Positions 32,604 through 44,737 of a stretch of DNA of 64,000 nucleotides are shown here, in pieces (positions within the stretch are counted from its first letter, which is position 1; each line of letters starts with the position of its first letter). This DNA comes from Ilex aquifolium (taxonomy: Eukaryota; Streptophyta; Magnoliopsida; Aquifoliales; Aquifoliaceae): assembly GCA_951799425.1 (NCBI GenBank), contig OX637403.1, positions 32,776,811-32,840,810 of the forward strand, written 5' to 3'. The notes beneath the pieces were generated by a model, which searched no databases, was not told the origin of the DNA, and saw nothing but the letters and a program-made list of their open reading frames with translations. The position numbers and the translations under genes are program-made.

Positions 32604-34402
32604 TCAAGTCTGGTTATTGTAGTATTGATGTTCTTTGATTCAAAAAATACAGGACAAAATAGCGGTGATTGTTGGAGACTGACTGATATGTGAGAGAGAA
32701 GTTTTTTTTCTTTCTTTTTGAGGTTTTTGCTCTATGGTTGTAGGACAAGGCACGCCAGCCTCTGGAAAAGTTGCGTTAACGGTCTCTCAGTGGCAAGAGC
32801 TTGAGAGACAGATGATGATTTACAAGTACATGATGGCCTCTATCCCTATTCCTCCTGAACTTCTCTTGCCCATCACCAGAAATCCCTCACATGTTCCTTT
32901 CTCCCAATCTAACAGTAAAAACTCTCTTTGCTTTGTGGTTAATACTTTCCCTGTAGTTAAACTTAATCACCACTTCCGTTTCTATTGCTTGATAGTTGTT
33001 CCTTTCTCTCCCTATACTCTAATATACACACCATAAGTAAGCTTTGCTTTCAATAAATCTATTGTTGATCTGTTCAAACGCTAATATAAAATAGTATGTT
33101 ATGACATATAGTGTAAACTGTTAATCTCTTCCTTTTCCTTATGAGCAAAAAATGTGATTTTGGTGTTTGTAGTCTCTGGTTTGGATTTGAGGTTCTCAAG
33201 TGGCTCGGATCCAGAGCCATGGAGGTGTAGAAGGACAGATGGAAAGAAATGGCGGTGCTCGAGGGACGTGGCGCCTGAGCAGAAGTACTGTGAGCGGCAT
33301 GCCCACAAAAGCCGGCCCCGTTCAAGAAAGCCTGTGGAAATTCAATCCCACACCACCACCAACACCAAAATTGACAATCACCGCCCATTGATCCTTCCAA
33401 GTAATACTGCTACCACCCAGCCATTTCAAAAGCCTATTCCCCACTTCCCAACTTTGGGGTCTCCTACAACTACCTCACATGATCTTCCCAGGTGGGTTGG
33501 CTGCTCCAAGCTTTCTCTCTGAATCTTAGGACCAAAATGGTTATTTTACCTTGTGTGATATTGTTTTGGTAGTTGTTACATTCATTTTCTTGTTCTTATC
33601 CACAACTATGATTTAGGTCTGTCTAACCCTGTCTTTTGTTTTGTGTAAATAAATGTGGTTATTGTGTGTGTACTGAAGGGGCATTGAATGGTTCTTGAAA
33701 GGTGGCACTGGCACCATCCCTGTCTCTACTTGTGACCAACAATGGCAGCAACTGATGCAACCATCATCGGGAGTGGGATTAAAGAGAGACCACACAAACC
33801 AGATTAAAGATGTGCATGTTTTAAATCAACATTGCGAGGGACAGGAAGAACCCACGAACTTGAATCCGTACGCTGATGGTGGTAGTGGTAGTGGCCAGAG
33901 ATTGAAACATCAACTGCTCAGTGACCAGTGTGGCTCGTTACTTAACCCCAAACTTGCTAATCTCCAAGGAAATGACACAACACAAAAAACAAGGCATTTC
34001 ATTGATACATGGTCAACGGCAGAGAGTGAATGTTTCGACGAAAACAGAGGGAAGTGGTCTTTGTATTCCAGTAGGAAGCCGCCACTCTCGTCCCTTACAC
34101 TCTCAATGTCTCATGGGAATGGGACTGATGAAGATTATGAACATGGCCAAATGGGCCTGGGGATTTTGGATTCAGAAAGAGATGGTGGGATTTTGAAAAC
34201 CCAGTGGCTGAACCCTGCTTCATGGACAGGTTCACCACCTGGTGGACCATTAGGTGAAGCCTTGTGTCTTAGCATCGCCAGTACTGCAAAAGTGACTTCT
34301 AATGTGCCATCCCCTCAAGGCTATAGCAACAGCAATACCACCAGCAGCTGCAGCAAAAGCTCTTGCGAGGATGGCAGCCATGCTCATAATTTCATTGGGT
34401 GA
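32205..34402 (+). CDS. GRF: Growth-regulating factor (QLQ-WRC transcription factor)
   Basis: Four exons: 32205-32559, 32744-32914, 33173-33491, 33679-34402; GT-AG borders and phases agree, giving 522 residues. The QLQ domain (about residues 124-160) reads [20 protein letters not shown] and IPIPPELL; it binds GIF co-activators. The WRC domain (about 186-230) reads [19 protein letters not shown] then [16 protein letters not shown], with the C3H zinc ligands and nuclear signal. The C-terminal part includes [10 protein letters not shown], typical of the GRF7/GRF8-like group. GRFs drive cell proliferation in young organs. An miR396 site lies in the WRC exon. The start at 32205 (MGNGDR) is preferred over an in-frame Met at 32082. 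Intron 1 opens with a long CT run (about 32571-32602). Confidence 0.93.
33319..33339 (+). promoter_or_regulatory. miR396 target site in GRF mRNA
   Basis: Core TTCAAGAAAGCCTGTGGAA within the codons for [10 protein letters not shown] after the WRC motif, where nearly all plant GRFs carry the miR396 site. The one-base bulge usual for GRF targets (the extra C after AAAGC) is present. miR396 cleavage or repression is therefore expected. Confidence 0.88.
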
Positions 34403-35392
34403 GAGAATTGTTGCGCTCCAAGCAGATTGCATCTCCATGTTTGAACCAAGAGCTAAGCAAAAAAGTACTACAAGGTCCCATTTGTTTTTGTTCCTTTGGC
34501 TCATTGGCTACCTATAGTGCTTTCCTTTGTTATTGTTTTCCCTTCAGCTACCCTCCTGGCAGTGGTTTGTTTGTGCATATGTTTTTGATTTTGCGTATGA
34601 ATTCTGTCTTTATTTGGGGGGCTTCATCACGAACTCATGAAGAAATTAATCATATCAACAGGAACTTCTGCCTCACTGGAATCCTACTTGCATTGAATAT
34701 TACTATTGGGACTTCATTTTTGATCTGATGATGACAAAGTTGACAGAATGGGGATAGCATTTTGCGGAATTTTATTTTTCATAGTAATTATTAGAGTTCG
34801 TCCATGTGGTCCGAGTACCGCGATGGTAATAATCACTTATTTTTAGCATATAGATAATTTATTTATGATAATAATAGAATAAAATGTTGATAAACTTAAC
34901 AAATTGTGAAATAAGATACAACATGTTTAGATTTGGCCCTCTGAAAAAAATTCAAGACTAGAAAACTCCAATTTGGATGTAAATGGAATTCAGATCAGAA
35001 TGCAATGTGTTTTACTGGCTGTCCTGTCCGCCACAAAATTTTTTATCCGGTAGCATAGTCTTCCCTTCCCTCAAAAAAAGAAAAAAAAAAAAAAAAAAGG
35101 CTCTTCTTTACTGCTACTGTACCTTTCAAATTAAATTAAATTAAATTAAATTTTGAGCGGTAAAATTTCCTGTTCATCCACCACATTTGAAAATTGAATG
35201 AATAGTGTTCTACACCTACACTACATGGCTGCATTTATTAAACTCAGACTAATACAATTTCTTTCTTTCTTTTAAAGTTGTCTCCTGCATCGAAGCCTTT
35301 GTCTTCTTTCTACATACACTTCACAACACTCTCCCTCTCCCTCTCCCTCTCCCTCTCCATCTGTTTTGCTGCTCTCTTCAAATTTGCTGAAC
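34403..35392. other. GRF 3' flank and promoter of the glutaredoxin gene
   Basis: Contains a run of A at about 35080-35097, four to five ATTAA units near 35127-35152, and a pyrimidine tract of CTCCCT units (35330-35360) just before the next start codon, likely in its 5' UTR. No other gene seen. Confidence 0.5.
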
Positions 35393-36376
35393 ATGGGTTG
35401 TGTTTCATCGACTCTGCTCAACCACGACGACGATTTCAGCCAAATCGGAGGCTCAGCAGCACTGGGTCACCATATTGTCTCTCTCACCTCCACAACTTAT
35501 GGCCTCTTGACCCTCGACCCACCCTCCTCCTCTGATCATTCACCCACCACCGTCCCTCCAACTCCTCCTCCTCGATTCACCCTCGGCTCACTCTTCCCTA
35601 CCCCACTCTCCCATCCCACAACCCTGCGTTCCGAAACACCCGAGATCATCAACTCTTGGGAACTCATGGCTGGTCTTGATCCCGTCAATGACAGCTTCCG
35701 ATTCTCTCCCCTACCTTCCAAACCATTCCCATATAGAGACATCAACAAAGAAAACTCAAACCCTAATATGTCTGCCCGTACGCTAAATAAATCTAGCATT
35801 TTCAACCCATCAAACGACGACATAATTTCAACAAAATCCTGTGTTTTAAAGTATTCTCTAGATGGGTATGAAAAGCTATGTCCCCCAAATGGTGAAAACA
35901 AGGTCGTGATCTATACCACGACTTTGAGGGGAGTACGGAAGACTTTCGAGACTTGCAATGCTGTCCGAGCAGCGATTGAAGGACTTGGCGTTTCAATTTG
36001 CGAGCGAGATATTTCAATGGATAGAGGGTTTAGGGAAGAGTTGAGAGAGATAATGAAGGGGAAAGAAAACGGAGAATTGGTGCCGCCCAGAGTGTTTGTC
36101 AAAGGAAGGTATATTGGTGGAGCTGAAGAGGTTATGAGGATAGTGGAAGAGGGGGGTTTGAAAGATTTGCTAGAGGGACTGCCTAAATTGAAGGCAGGGT
36201 ATGTGTGTGAGGGTTGTGGGGGTGTGAGGTTTTTGCCTTGTTTTCAGTGTAATGGAAGTTGTAAGAGGGTGATGGTGGTGAAGGAAGAGTTGGGACAAAA
36301 GCAAGGGAGGACTGTTGTCGTGAGGTGCTCTGATTGTAATGAGAATGGCCTGGTGCTCTGCCCCATTTGTAGCTGA
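35393..36376 (+). CDS. Glutaredoxin-domain, zinc-binding, N-myristoylated protein
   Basis: Single exon, 327 residues. Start set at MGCVSS, a textbook N-myristoylation motif with a neighbouring cysteine for palmitoylation, suggesting membrane attachment; an in-frame Met nine codons upstream would hide it. An N-terminal low-complexity Ser/Pro-rich region is followed by the motif EIINSWELMAGL. The glutaredoxin fold covers about residues 165-265: VVIYTTTLRGVRKTFETCNA, in which the usual redox CxxC is replaced, then RVFVKGRYIGGAEEV with the glutathione-site pattern. The end has four CxxC pairs (CEGC, CFQC, CSDC, CPIC), probably zinc-binding. Similar plant proteins are annotated glutaredoxin family proteins without known targets. 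Catalytic activity is doubtful because of the missing CxxC; a binding or regulatory role is an inference. Confidence 0.88.
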   Translation: MGCVSSTLLNHDDDFSQIGGSAALGHHIVSLTSTTYGLLTLDPPSSSDHSPTTVPPTPPPRFTLGSLFPTPLSHPTTLRSETPEIINSWELMAGLDPVNDSFRFSPLPSKPFPYRDINKENSNPNMSARTLNKSSIFNPSNDDIISTKSCVLKYSLDGYEKLCPPNGENKVVIYTTTLRGVRKTFETCNAVRAAIEGLGVSICERDISMDRGFREELREIMKGKENGELVPPRVFVKGRYIGGAEEVMRIVEEGGLKDLLEGLPKLKAGYVCEGCGGVRFLPCFQCNGSCKRVMVVKEELGQKQGRTVVVRCSDCNENGLVLCPICS

Positions 36377-38090
36377 GATCTATCCAATTGATTACTACTT
36401 CCTTGCTCTTTGCAATGTCCAAGTTATCTGGTTGGTTTTCCAAATCCTTATTTTTGAGTATATTATACTTTGATGCAAGATTGTTGTTCTGGTGAAATGT
36501 GTGCCTCTACTTTGATTTAAGCTACTAATATAATTATTTCAGTTGAACGACAATGGTTTTGCTGGCTTAACTCTAATATCTCATAGTGACAAGGAAAACA
36601 AACTTAAACAAGAACTAGAGAACTTATTGATTGGGTAGTTGCAGTTTTTAGTATTATGTTAATACAGATGATTTATCAGAACAAGAGAAACTTACCAATT
36701 TTCTTTTACATAGGGAAGTTTTTTTTTTTCTTTTGATACAATAGTGATGGAATTTAGGTTGCATAATTTTGTTAATTGAATATAGATGCAGGTGAGATGC
36801 AAGATTCACTGGAGTGAGATTATATTGGTTGCATTAACAGAAATGGTTGCTGCTGTTATTTGTTTCAAACTCTAGGAATATGTGGAGGCTAAATAACTGA
36901 ACAATAGACGCAACTGATACCACTTTCTTAGTTAATCCTGCTTTTATCCTTCTAATTCTTCGCTGGTCTTCATGGGAGCATTTTCTTTTCCTCTTACTGT
37001 GGATATGAAGGACCTTGAGCTTGAAGATCATTGTTTTATGCATAATATGATGAGTCTCAATCAACTCATGGTTGATTTGAAGACATCTCAATGAACTCAG
37101 TTGAGTTGAATCATAGTCATCAGCGATCAAAGGTCTCGTTCAAAACTATTGACTCAAGGTGTTGAGATGCGTCGATTGTGGAAAATTATCTGGGGATATG
37201 CAGAAAGTGCTAGATAGAAGAAAAATTAATCAGTGCTAGATATTCAAGACATATCAGAGAGTGTAATAAAACAATATGAGGTGATGGGTATTGTTACGGA
37301 TAATAATGATGCAATTGAGACTTGGTTGGTTATTCAACTTACAGTAATTGGGGAATAAACCCTGTTTTCCACAAACAGAACATCTCTATCTTAGGACTAT
37401 GTTATTGGCTTTAGAGTCTCGGAATAGTGGAGCCTAAAATGATGGAACATAGACACGACACCACTACCAAGTAAATTATAGAGCTTACAAACTCCTGGAG
37501 TTTATATGACTTGGTTAATCGACTAGTACGATTAGAATATCCTATCTTTGTTGGAATGCCTTCCATTTTCATTTTTAGGTAGTCTATATGGTCACTATCG
37601 ACATTTATCTTGTCAGACATAGAATGGCAACCACTCATTTTTTGTTGATAGCGTTGTTAGGATCTGCCCTTTCCTCCTCCCAGTCCCCACCACAAACTTC
37701 AACTTTCATTTGCAAGGCTCCACAACTTGGAACCTCGAAACCCCAAAATTGTCACTTCCGACTACTCCCTTCCTTTGCAACACTCTGACTCTAGTGCCCT
37801 TGATTCGATCTTTATCGATGATGCCGGTAACATCCGATGGAGATATTGAATCTTATAATTCCTCCGCCACCGTTGGTGTAGAAACTGAAATTCGTTATTT
37901 TTTTCGCACCGAACTTGGTTTCTAGGTGCTAATCAATTTTCTAGTGCAGTGAGTAAGAATAAGCAAATCCCAAATGTTAATGTGATCTCAGTGATCAGGT
38001 TAAATTCTTTGGGTCTTCATCTCGTATTTTGTCTTTTGTATAATATTGTATATATTGTGGGTTTTTTATTTTATGTTTATGGCATGTATG
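36377..38090. other. Intergenic, no gene
   Basis: Spacer after the glutaredoxin gene. At 37624-37860 two frames read protein-like words (THFLLIALLGSALSSSQSPP; DSSALDSIFIDDAGNIRW) that shift between frames. This may be a decayed gene scrap, but I cannot name it. Confidence 0.4.
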
Positions 38091-38815
38091 TTATACAATG
38101 ACAAAATACTGTTCATTTTCACTCATTTTTCCGATAGACTCTTTATTTTCACTCAATTCTCTAATTTTAGAGGGTAAACTCTTAAAATTTAATTTCCAAT
38201 GGATTAGACTCTTTAAAATAGAGAGTTCCATTTGACTCTCTACATTTGGAGAGTCAAATTCACTATATTATATTTTTGTAGATTAGAAAAGGGTATCTTT
38301 GTCTTTTTGTCTAAGACATTCAATGTAAATGTATCTCAATTACGTTAAACTTACTTATTTCCTTCATTTGAAACTCCGAATTTCCCAAGCACAACATCAA
38401 GATATGAGTATCAAATTATTGCTTCAACTTGTTTCTCTTGTTAATTTATTGACACTATTGATTCCATTCCATATCAAGCATTATCAGTTGTTGGCCATCC
38501 CTCAACTTGTTTACTGGCATGTGTACTTATATATCTATATAATATGTATATGTATATTGATTTTAAATTAATCAATAGATTTTAAATAAGTTGGTATATA
38601 TATTTTGTGTTTGGTTTGTGTACTGTGGTTTGGAACACTAAATTTTTCAAAATGGGAGGAAAACTAAATTTATTTTCAAAAGGGACAAAATATAAAATAA
38701 TAAGAATAAAGAGTCCAATTAGAGTGGTGTTTAAAAATTAATTTTCTATTTTATCTTTTTAGAAAAGATGCTCTCTAAATTATAGAGTTTTGTTGGAGAT
38801 GCTCTTATACAATGA
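38091..38815. mobile_element. MITE-like insertion with 11-bp flanking repeat
   Basis: The 11-bp word TTATACAATGA occurs at 38091-38101 and 38805-38815. The right inner end is the inverse of GAGCATCTCCAAC, common in Tourist/Harbinger-type plant MITEs, and internal words (AGAGGGTAAACTCTT, TAGAGAGCATC inverse) recur in the element at 48782-49163. The left inner end does not match as an inverted repeat, so the structure is disturbed and the class uncertain. Confidence 0.35.
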
Positions 38816-39063
38816 TTGATTGATTTTGTTAATAAATAATTTCATGCGCCTCATTCTCTAATTTGATTATCTGATTTGTATAAAAGCTTTGTTTGATGAT
38901 CCAAAATCTTATCCTGATCCGAATTATATATAAACATATATCATATAGTTGTGTGATTATTTGTTGAAATTAAATTGAGATTAAGATGTTTGTGTTAAAT
39001 TTAGATTTATGGATTTTGGATTTGCTATTCAATTTTAAATGGATTTGAATTTATAGGTAATTA

Positions 39064-39651
39064 GGGGTTCGTTTGTTTAACAAGATAATGCTGTAAAATG
39101 TAAGAAAGAGAAAATTTAAAATTTTACATGTGTTTGTTTAGTATGAAATAGAAAATGATAGAAAAAATAATTTTTTTCTATGTTTAGATTTTCTCACATC
39201 TAACTAACTTTTATTTCTTGCAAAAAACACAAGAAAAAATAAGAAAGTTGTGTTTAATAACTTAACTTTATATTTTATCTTTATTTTTCTTAAAATATTT
39301 AATTAATTATTAATTTTAAATTTTTTTTGTACAAATTAGGCTAACCATATAATTTGGTTTAGAGATTAGGATTCTAGTCGATCCTTGTCCTTGATTTAGG
39401 TTAGAAGCAAATTTTTTTAAATTTTGAATAATAAAAAATATTTTTTTCTTCTTTAATAGAAAGATAATTTAGACAATTAAAAAAAAAATTGTAACTTTCC
39501 TTTTTTTTAAACAATAGAATATGATTGTTTTAAAAAAAATTTAAAAATTTTGCATGCTAATCAAATATATGTATGAGAATATATTTTCTTTCATTTTCTT
39601 TTCGTTTACTTTACTTTCTATTATCTTTTTTTTCCTAACCAAACGGATCTC
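39064..39651. mobile_element. AT-rich MITE-like element
   Basis: Left end GGGGTTCGTTTGTTTAA and right end, read inverted, GAGATCCGTTTGGTTAGG form an imperfect terminal inverted repeat of the common plant GGxTCGTTTG type. The 590-bp interior is very AT-rich and non-coding. No clear flanking duplication. Confidence 0.4.
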
Positions 39652-39959
39652 AGATGAAATGTGTTTGGATTTTGTTTTAATTTTTTTGACAAGCCCAATT
39701 ATTTAGCAACACTTGTGTTGTTCTGTTTTGCCAAGCCCAAGGAGAATTATGGGTTGCAGAGGCCGACTGCAAGCTTTTTATAGCTGATTTTTTGTGTTTT
39801 TTCTGTAAGCTTTTATGAAAGCCAAAAACTTGTTGTAAATTTCCACATTTAGAAATAACTAAATTTGTTTATAATGTTCAAGATTATTCCTAAAATTATA
39901 TGTTTAGTAACAAATAAAATATCTTAAACTCCATATAATTTTTTATAATATTAAATTTA

Positions 39960-40305
39960 TGTTCAAATAGTTATGAGTTCTAATCACTCATAAGTCTTGG
40001 AGGTTTTTGGAACAATGATTGAATTCATAATAATTGGTATTAGAGCAGACATAACGTCATGAGTTTGAGTCACGAAATGAGCAACTTGTTAGTTTGATTA
40101 AAATGTCTTAATATTATGAAAGGGTATAACATTATCGCGTTAAATATTGGTAGGTGAGTGGAGCAAAGTTATTGTTGGATCAGTGTCGATAAAGTGGGCC
40201 GTTGTAGATCTTGGCTCTAAGCTTGGTAGAATATATTAGGTTCAAATAGTTATGAACTTTAACCCTCCATAAGTCTTGGGACTTTTGGAACAATGGTTGG
40301 GTTCA
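39960..40305 (+). mobile_element. TRIM-like LTR relic
   Basis: A fossil with two related direct repeats of about 68 bp (39960-40027 and 40239-40305), each ending near TTCA, around a 210-bp middle. A few bases after the first repeat, TTGGTATTAGAGC (40034-40046) is one base from the initiator-tRNA-Met primer-binding consensus. It has no coding capacity. The size suits a terminal-repeat retrotransposon in miniature; the repeats have diverged considerably, so it is old. Confidence 0.42.
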
Positions 40306-40378
40306 TAACAAAATTCTACGCGTTTAAATTTATTAAAGACGGAGAGAGAAGTAAATAAGATTTGCAACTGATGATACC

Positions 40379-41170
40379 AAAAATTAGTCAAGGCTAAGCT
40401 CTACCCAGTAACAGATTGGAGGTTGACCCTCAATAAGGGCTTACGATATAATGTCAGAATTTAGGTTCTAGTCGAAATAGCTAAGGTCGGGTGAATGAGC
40501 GGACCTGTCAATCCTTAGCTTCTCGGGTGGTCATCCTAGATTAGAAATCCCAGCTCAGACACCTCAGCTCAGATATCATCACTTAGACGTCTTAGGTCAG
40601 ACTTTATAGCTCAGGCCTTTCAACTTGAGACTTCTAGTTTGGGAGGCACAAGTCGGGAGTCGTCACCAACGTGACACCCTCATGTGCACTACGACAATGA
40701 CAACTCATACCTTCTAGAGGGACACGTCATACCTGTGGAATATAGTCTCTAACGACCAAACATTTCATGACATAGGTAGTAACAATCCCAAGAGAATCAC
40801 GTTGATCATGCATGGATCGCGACAGTTACTCAAGGATCGCAATGGTTACACGAGGCTATAACATACTATAAATGGGAATCAAATCCCTCACATTGTAATA
40901 GATCAAGCAACCGTGCATTGATTCCTTGTAATTCTTTAGCCTTCTTCTCCAAAAAATAGAAAATTCTCCCAGGACCAAGAAACTCTGTTAGAGTAGACTT
41001 GCTAAACTTTTGAGTTAGTGAACCATTATAAATCTCTCATCTATTAATTTCTATTCATAGCTATCATTCCTAAATTGATTGTTCAACCACCAAGGGCTTA
41101 GAAGCTCTGACTGGATATTCCAGTGAATTCTATCAACATATCCTCAATCTATTAATCTCTACTCAACCGT
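40379..41170 (+). mobile_element. Probable solo LTR, ends approximate
   Basis: Starts TGATGATACC and contains an LTR-like promoter (ACTATAAATGGGAATCAAAT near 40870) followed by a leader-like segment (CTTGTAATTCTTTAGCC). Upstream are several CAGCTCAGA-type short repeats (about 40550-40610). No flanking duplication or second copy is visible, so the assignment is inference from character. Confidence 0.35.
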
Positions 41171-43624
41171 GCAATATGTTGGAATTTCTGTTATGGACGG
41201 GCTTCTTGTTAATCTGGACACTCCGTCCGACTGCAATTGGGTTAATAATAGACTTGGTCTGTCTCAAAAGAGAATTTATTTATGATGATACCCTGGCCTT
41301 GGCCTTGGCCTGGACGTACATTAGCCTTGTGTCTTTGTAAAATTCAATGTTGAGCATAATAATGTCTTAATCAGGGAAACAAGAAGATGGAAAAGGAGAA
41401 GGTAAAAAAGGTGGGTTTGACATTTTCATCACACAAAGGTATCTTTTTGCTTTTGGAGGTTTGATGCCCTTTTTGCCATGTTTTTCAAAGAAGGGGTATA
41501 TGCTTTCCAGTTAATCCCTTGTCCATCTCAACAATTTTTGTTGTTGTTGTTGTTGTTGTTGTTGGTACAACCCCAATATATCTTCCTCGCCTGGTCCTTG
41601 ATGCAACGTTTTGCCTTTAGATTGACTCCTCCTCTTGCCTAATAATTAATATACTTTTTTTAATATATATGTATATATGGCATATATGGTAGAAGCAATT
41701 AGACAAGTTTGATAAAACAAAAGAACACCTTCTTCTTCTTCTTTCTGATTAGTTGGAAGAGGGAGATGTTCTATTCACCTGAATGTTTGTTTTTGTTGAT
41801 AAAGATAGAAGTGAGCAGTTGTTATCGTGGGACCATTGAGACGGTTGGGTGAATTTAATTATTCCTAGGGGAATAAATTTGTTATTGTTCACAAAATAAA
41901 AAACATGGTTAATGTCTGTGTGTGTGGGGTCCGTCGGTGAATCCTACAAAGATGCTTGGTCCCATTATTGTCGTGCGTCATGTTGCAAGTGGGTCCTGTG
42001 TCCTATCCTATCCTATGGCTTGTGAGTGAGGTATCATGAACTCTCTCCACCAACTGGGTTGATTAGGTTTTGTGTATCTCTCTCTACTTAAATAACGTAG
42101 TCTAAAACGTGGTACGTACTACCTACCTAGTACCAGTAAGTGAATTACTCTTTCATAATCCACCATATACCGTATATTACTTTTTGTTCAACGACAGAAT
42201 AATGCCTCCACAACGAAAAAACGACGTTAGTGATAAGGCCTCTGGATCAGAAATGTAATGATACCAAAGGGCGACAACTTGTTCGACTATACGCTAATGG
42301 GACATGTATCAAATTGGTATTCAATGTCAAACCCAAAAAGTCAAACCTTGGAGTTTGACTATTGTATTACAAAATACTTTGGATATCGTACTATTTGGGT
42401 TCACTTATTATTTTTTGGGTTTATTTATGTCTTGTTTTGTTGGACCTTATCACTTTTTAGGTTATCTTATAATTTTTGGGTCAATGTTAAATACAATGAA
42501 ATTGTTGAGATCAATCCAAACATTTTAGTTGTAAATTAACCTCAAACACTTTGAATTTTGACCTAAAAATGTTATACAACTTTGATAATATTATCTCTGC
42601 ACTATTTTTTCAATGTGAGTTTGTGTAACTTTTGTGAGGAAAACATCCAAAAGTTTCACGTGAATTCTAGTAAATGTAAAAAATTTTATTAAAAAATTAA
42701 AATCAGTTTCTATTTCAGCTCAACTTAAATATTCGTAAAATTCAGTCGAATTTAAGTTTAAGTAAGAATTTGTACTTTATACTTGACAGTCAAATTCAGC
42801 TCAATTCGAGTCTTAATCATAATTACGTCAAATCGAGAATTGAATTTAAGTTCGACTCAATTAACACTTTTATTTTAAATCTACAAATTAATTCTTATCT
42901 ATTCATATTGACAGTGATACCATAATTTTTTTTTAATTTAATTATTATTTATTATTTTTACAATCAATTTCAATTTGACTTCAATTTTGAATACTCGTAA
43001 AATTTAAACAAAGTTAAGTTTAAACAAAAATATATACTTTATACTCTACAATCATATTCAGTTCAATTCGAATCTTAATTATAATCACTTCAAATCGATA
43101 ATCGAGTAAAGTGAAATGATTTTTGTAATTTTTGCGTGGGAAAAAAATTTGGAGGAGTAGTTTTGATTATTTAATCAATAATCTTAAAACAATTTGACCC
43201 ACAAAAAACTATTAATATATAGATATATCACAAATTATATATATATATATATTAGTTTATTATACCATTCGAATATTATATTATTTTTATTTCAATACAA
43301 AATATGACATATATTATAGTCATTCAACTTGTTTTGATGCAAAGAATCTGTATTTAAGGTTCATTTGTTTATTTGAAAATTTTAAAAATAATTCGTAATT
43401 ATATCGAATCATAATTAACGATCTAATTAATGTGTAGTACGTGTGAGAGAGAGAGAGAGTGAGAGTTATAAGAGATATCAAAGTCTTAGAATTGTGGAAG
43501 GAATAAAAGTATTGTTCAAAATATTGTGATAGAGAATTTAACTTTAGGACTATCGAATCAATAATTATCAAGCGATCTGAGCCACAACGTAAATGAGAAG
43601 TGATGGAATTTGAGGGGGAGAATT
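41171..43624. other. Intergenic, AT-rich
   Basis: No gene supported. It holds a perfect (TTG)9 run at 41538-41564 and, near 42720-43090, two loosely related blocks sharing CAGTTCAATTCGAATCTTAA-like words about 290 bp apart, possibly an old tandem duplication. A 93-codon frame at 42258 is AT-driven and unconvincing. Confidence 0.45.
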
Positions 43625-43730
43625 CAATGTAAATGGTTTTGAGAGGAATATTGATGGCTGCTGGATGAGTTTATTTGAGACTGTCAGATGAATTTATTGA
43701 AGTCTGTGATGTTTTATATTATAGATTATA
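43625..43730 (-). repeat. Copy 2 of the dispersed Helitron-like repeat
   Basis: Shares the roughly 105-bp block AAATGGTTTTGAGAGG...ATTATAGATTATA with 3588-3722 and 51589-51718, in the same orientation, but lacks the hairpin and CTAG end. It is a truncated copy. Confidence 0.5.
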
Positions 43731-44692
43731 TATATAAATATAGATAGATAGATATAAGATGACATATGTTAATAAACCTATATTTTGTTAGCGATAATCT
43801 TTGTTATTGTATTATTATTTTGTTAATTTTAAATTACACGTTTGAACTGTTTATTATACAGATTAGATATAGATATATATAGATAGATAAATAGGACGTC
43901 ATATGTTAATGAACTTATATTTTATTAGAGATAATCTTTATTATTAGAGTTTTAATAGATTTTAGATATATTTTGTTTTTATTATATATATGTATATGAC
44001 CATCCAAACCAATCTCTCTCATGATTTGAATGGAGATGAGGAGAGATAAAAGTAATGTAGTAGAGTCCAGAAGGAATGTAGATTAATTAGGATCGTCGGA
44101 TTAAAAACCTGAAAATGATCTGAGCCGCGAAAAGCTCAAGGCAAACCAATCTAACTATTTTATTTTATATATATATAAAGAGAGAGAGAGAGAGTGTGTG
44201 TGTGTGCGTGTAGGTCCCAAAAAAAACATTCAACAAATATTGTTTTTGTACCATTCTCATGTTGTATTGTGTTGGGAAATCATATATGTGAAAATCCCAC
44301 ATTGAAAAAAAGAAATATTGATAGTGTACTAATAATATACTGTAAATAAGTTTATTATAGACATAATAGCTAGGACACACAGAAATTCAATAGTATCCAA
44401 ATTACTTGGATAATTAGAATTGGTGAATTATTTTATTTTTATATATTAATTTTTTTTGCCTTTCAAATAGGGTTGAGTTTCATGTATTAATTTGAAAATA
44501 TTATTTGAACCCCTTATTTGTTGACTTAACGCATTATAACCATTAATTTGATAGTCCCAATTAATATTGACAGTGATTCATTAGAACAATCTATTAAATA
44601 ATCCAAGTAGAATTGCTCCTCAAATTATATATATATAGATGTAACATTTTGGTGTGTGGGTGTAGTGTAGGTATGATATATGCCGAAGCATG

Positions 44693-44737
<45 letters not shown>

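Noticed and set aside
32643-32692. Earlier 3' splice site (AATACAG at about 32652) for GRF exon 2
   Set aside because: It would lead to an in-frame stop after about a dozen codons; the acceptor at 32743 continues into the QLQ domain in phase.
37588-37925. Two overlapping frames with a signal-peptide-like start
   Set aside because: The protein-like sequence shifts frame and stops quickly; no family recognised, so only mentioned as a possible scrap.
42258-42539. 93-codon frame, hydrophobic
   Set aside because: Aromatic-rich translation of T-rich DNA, overlapping frame open as well, no domain, no splice context.
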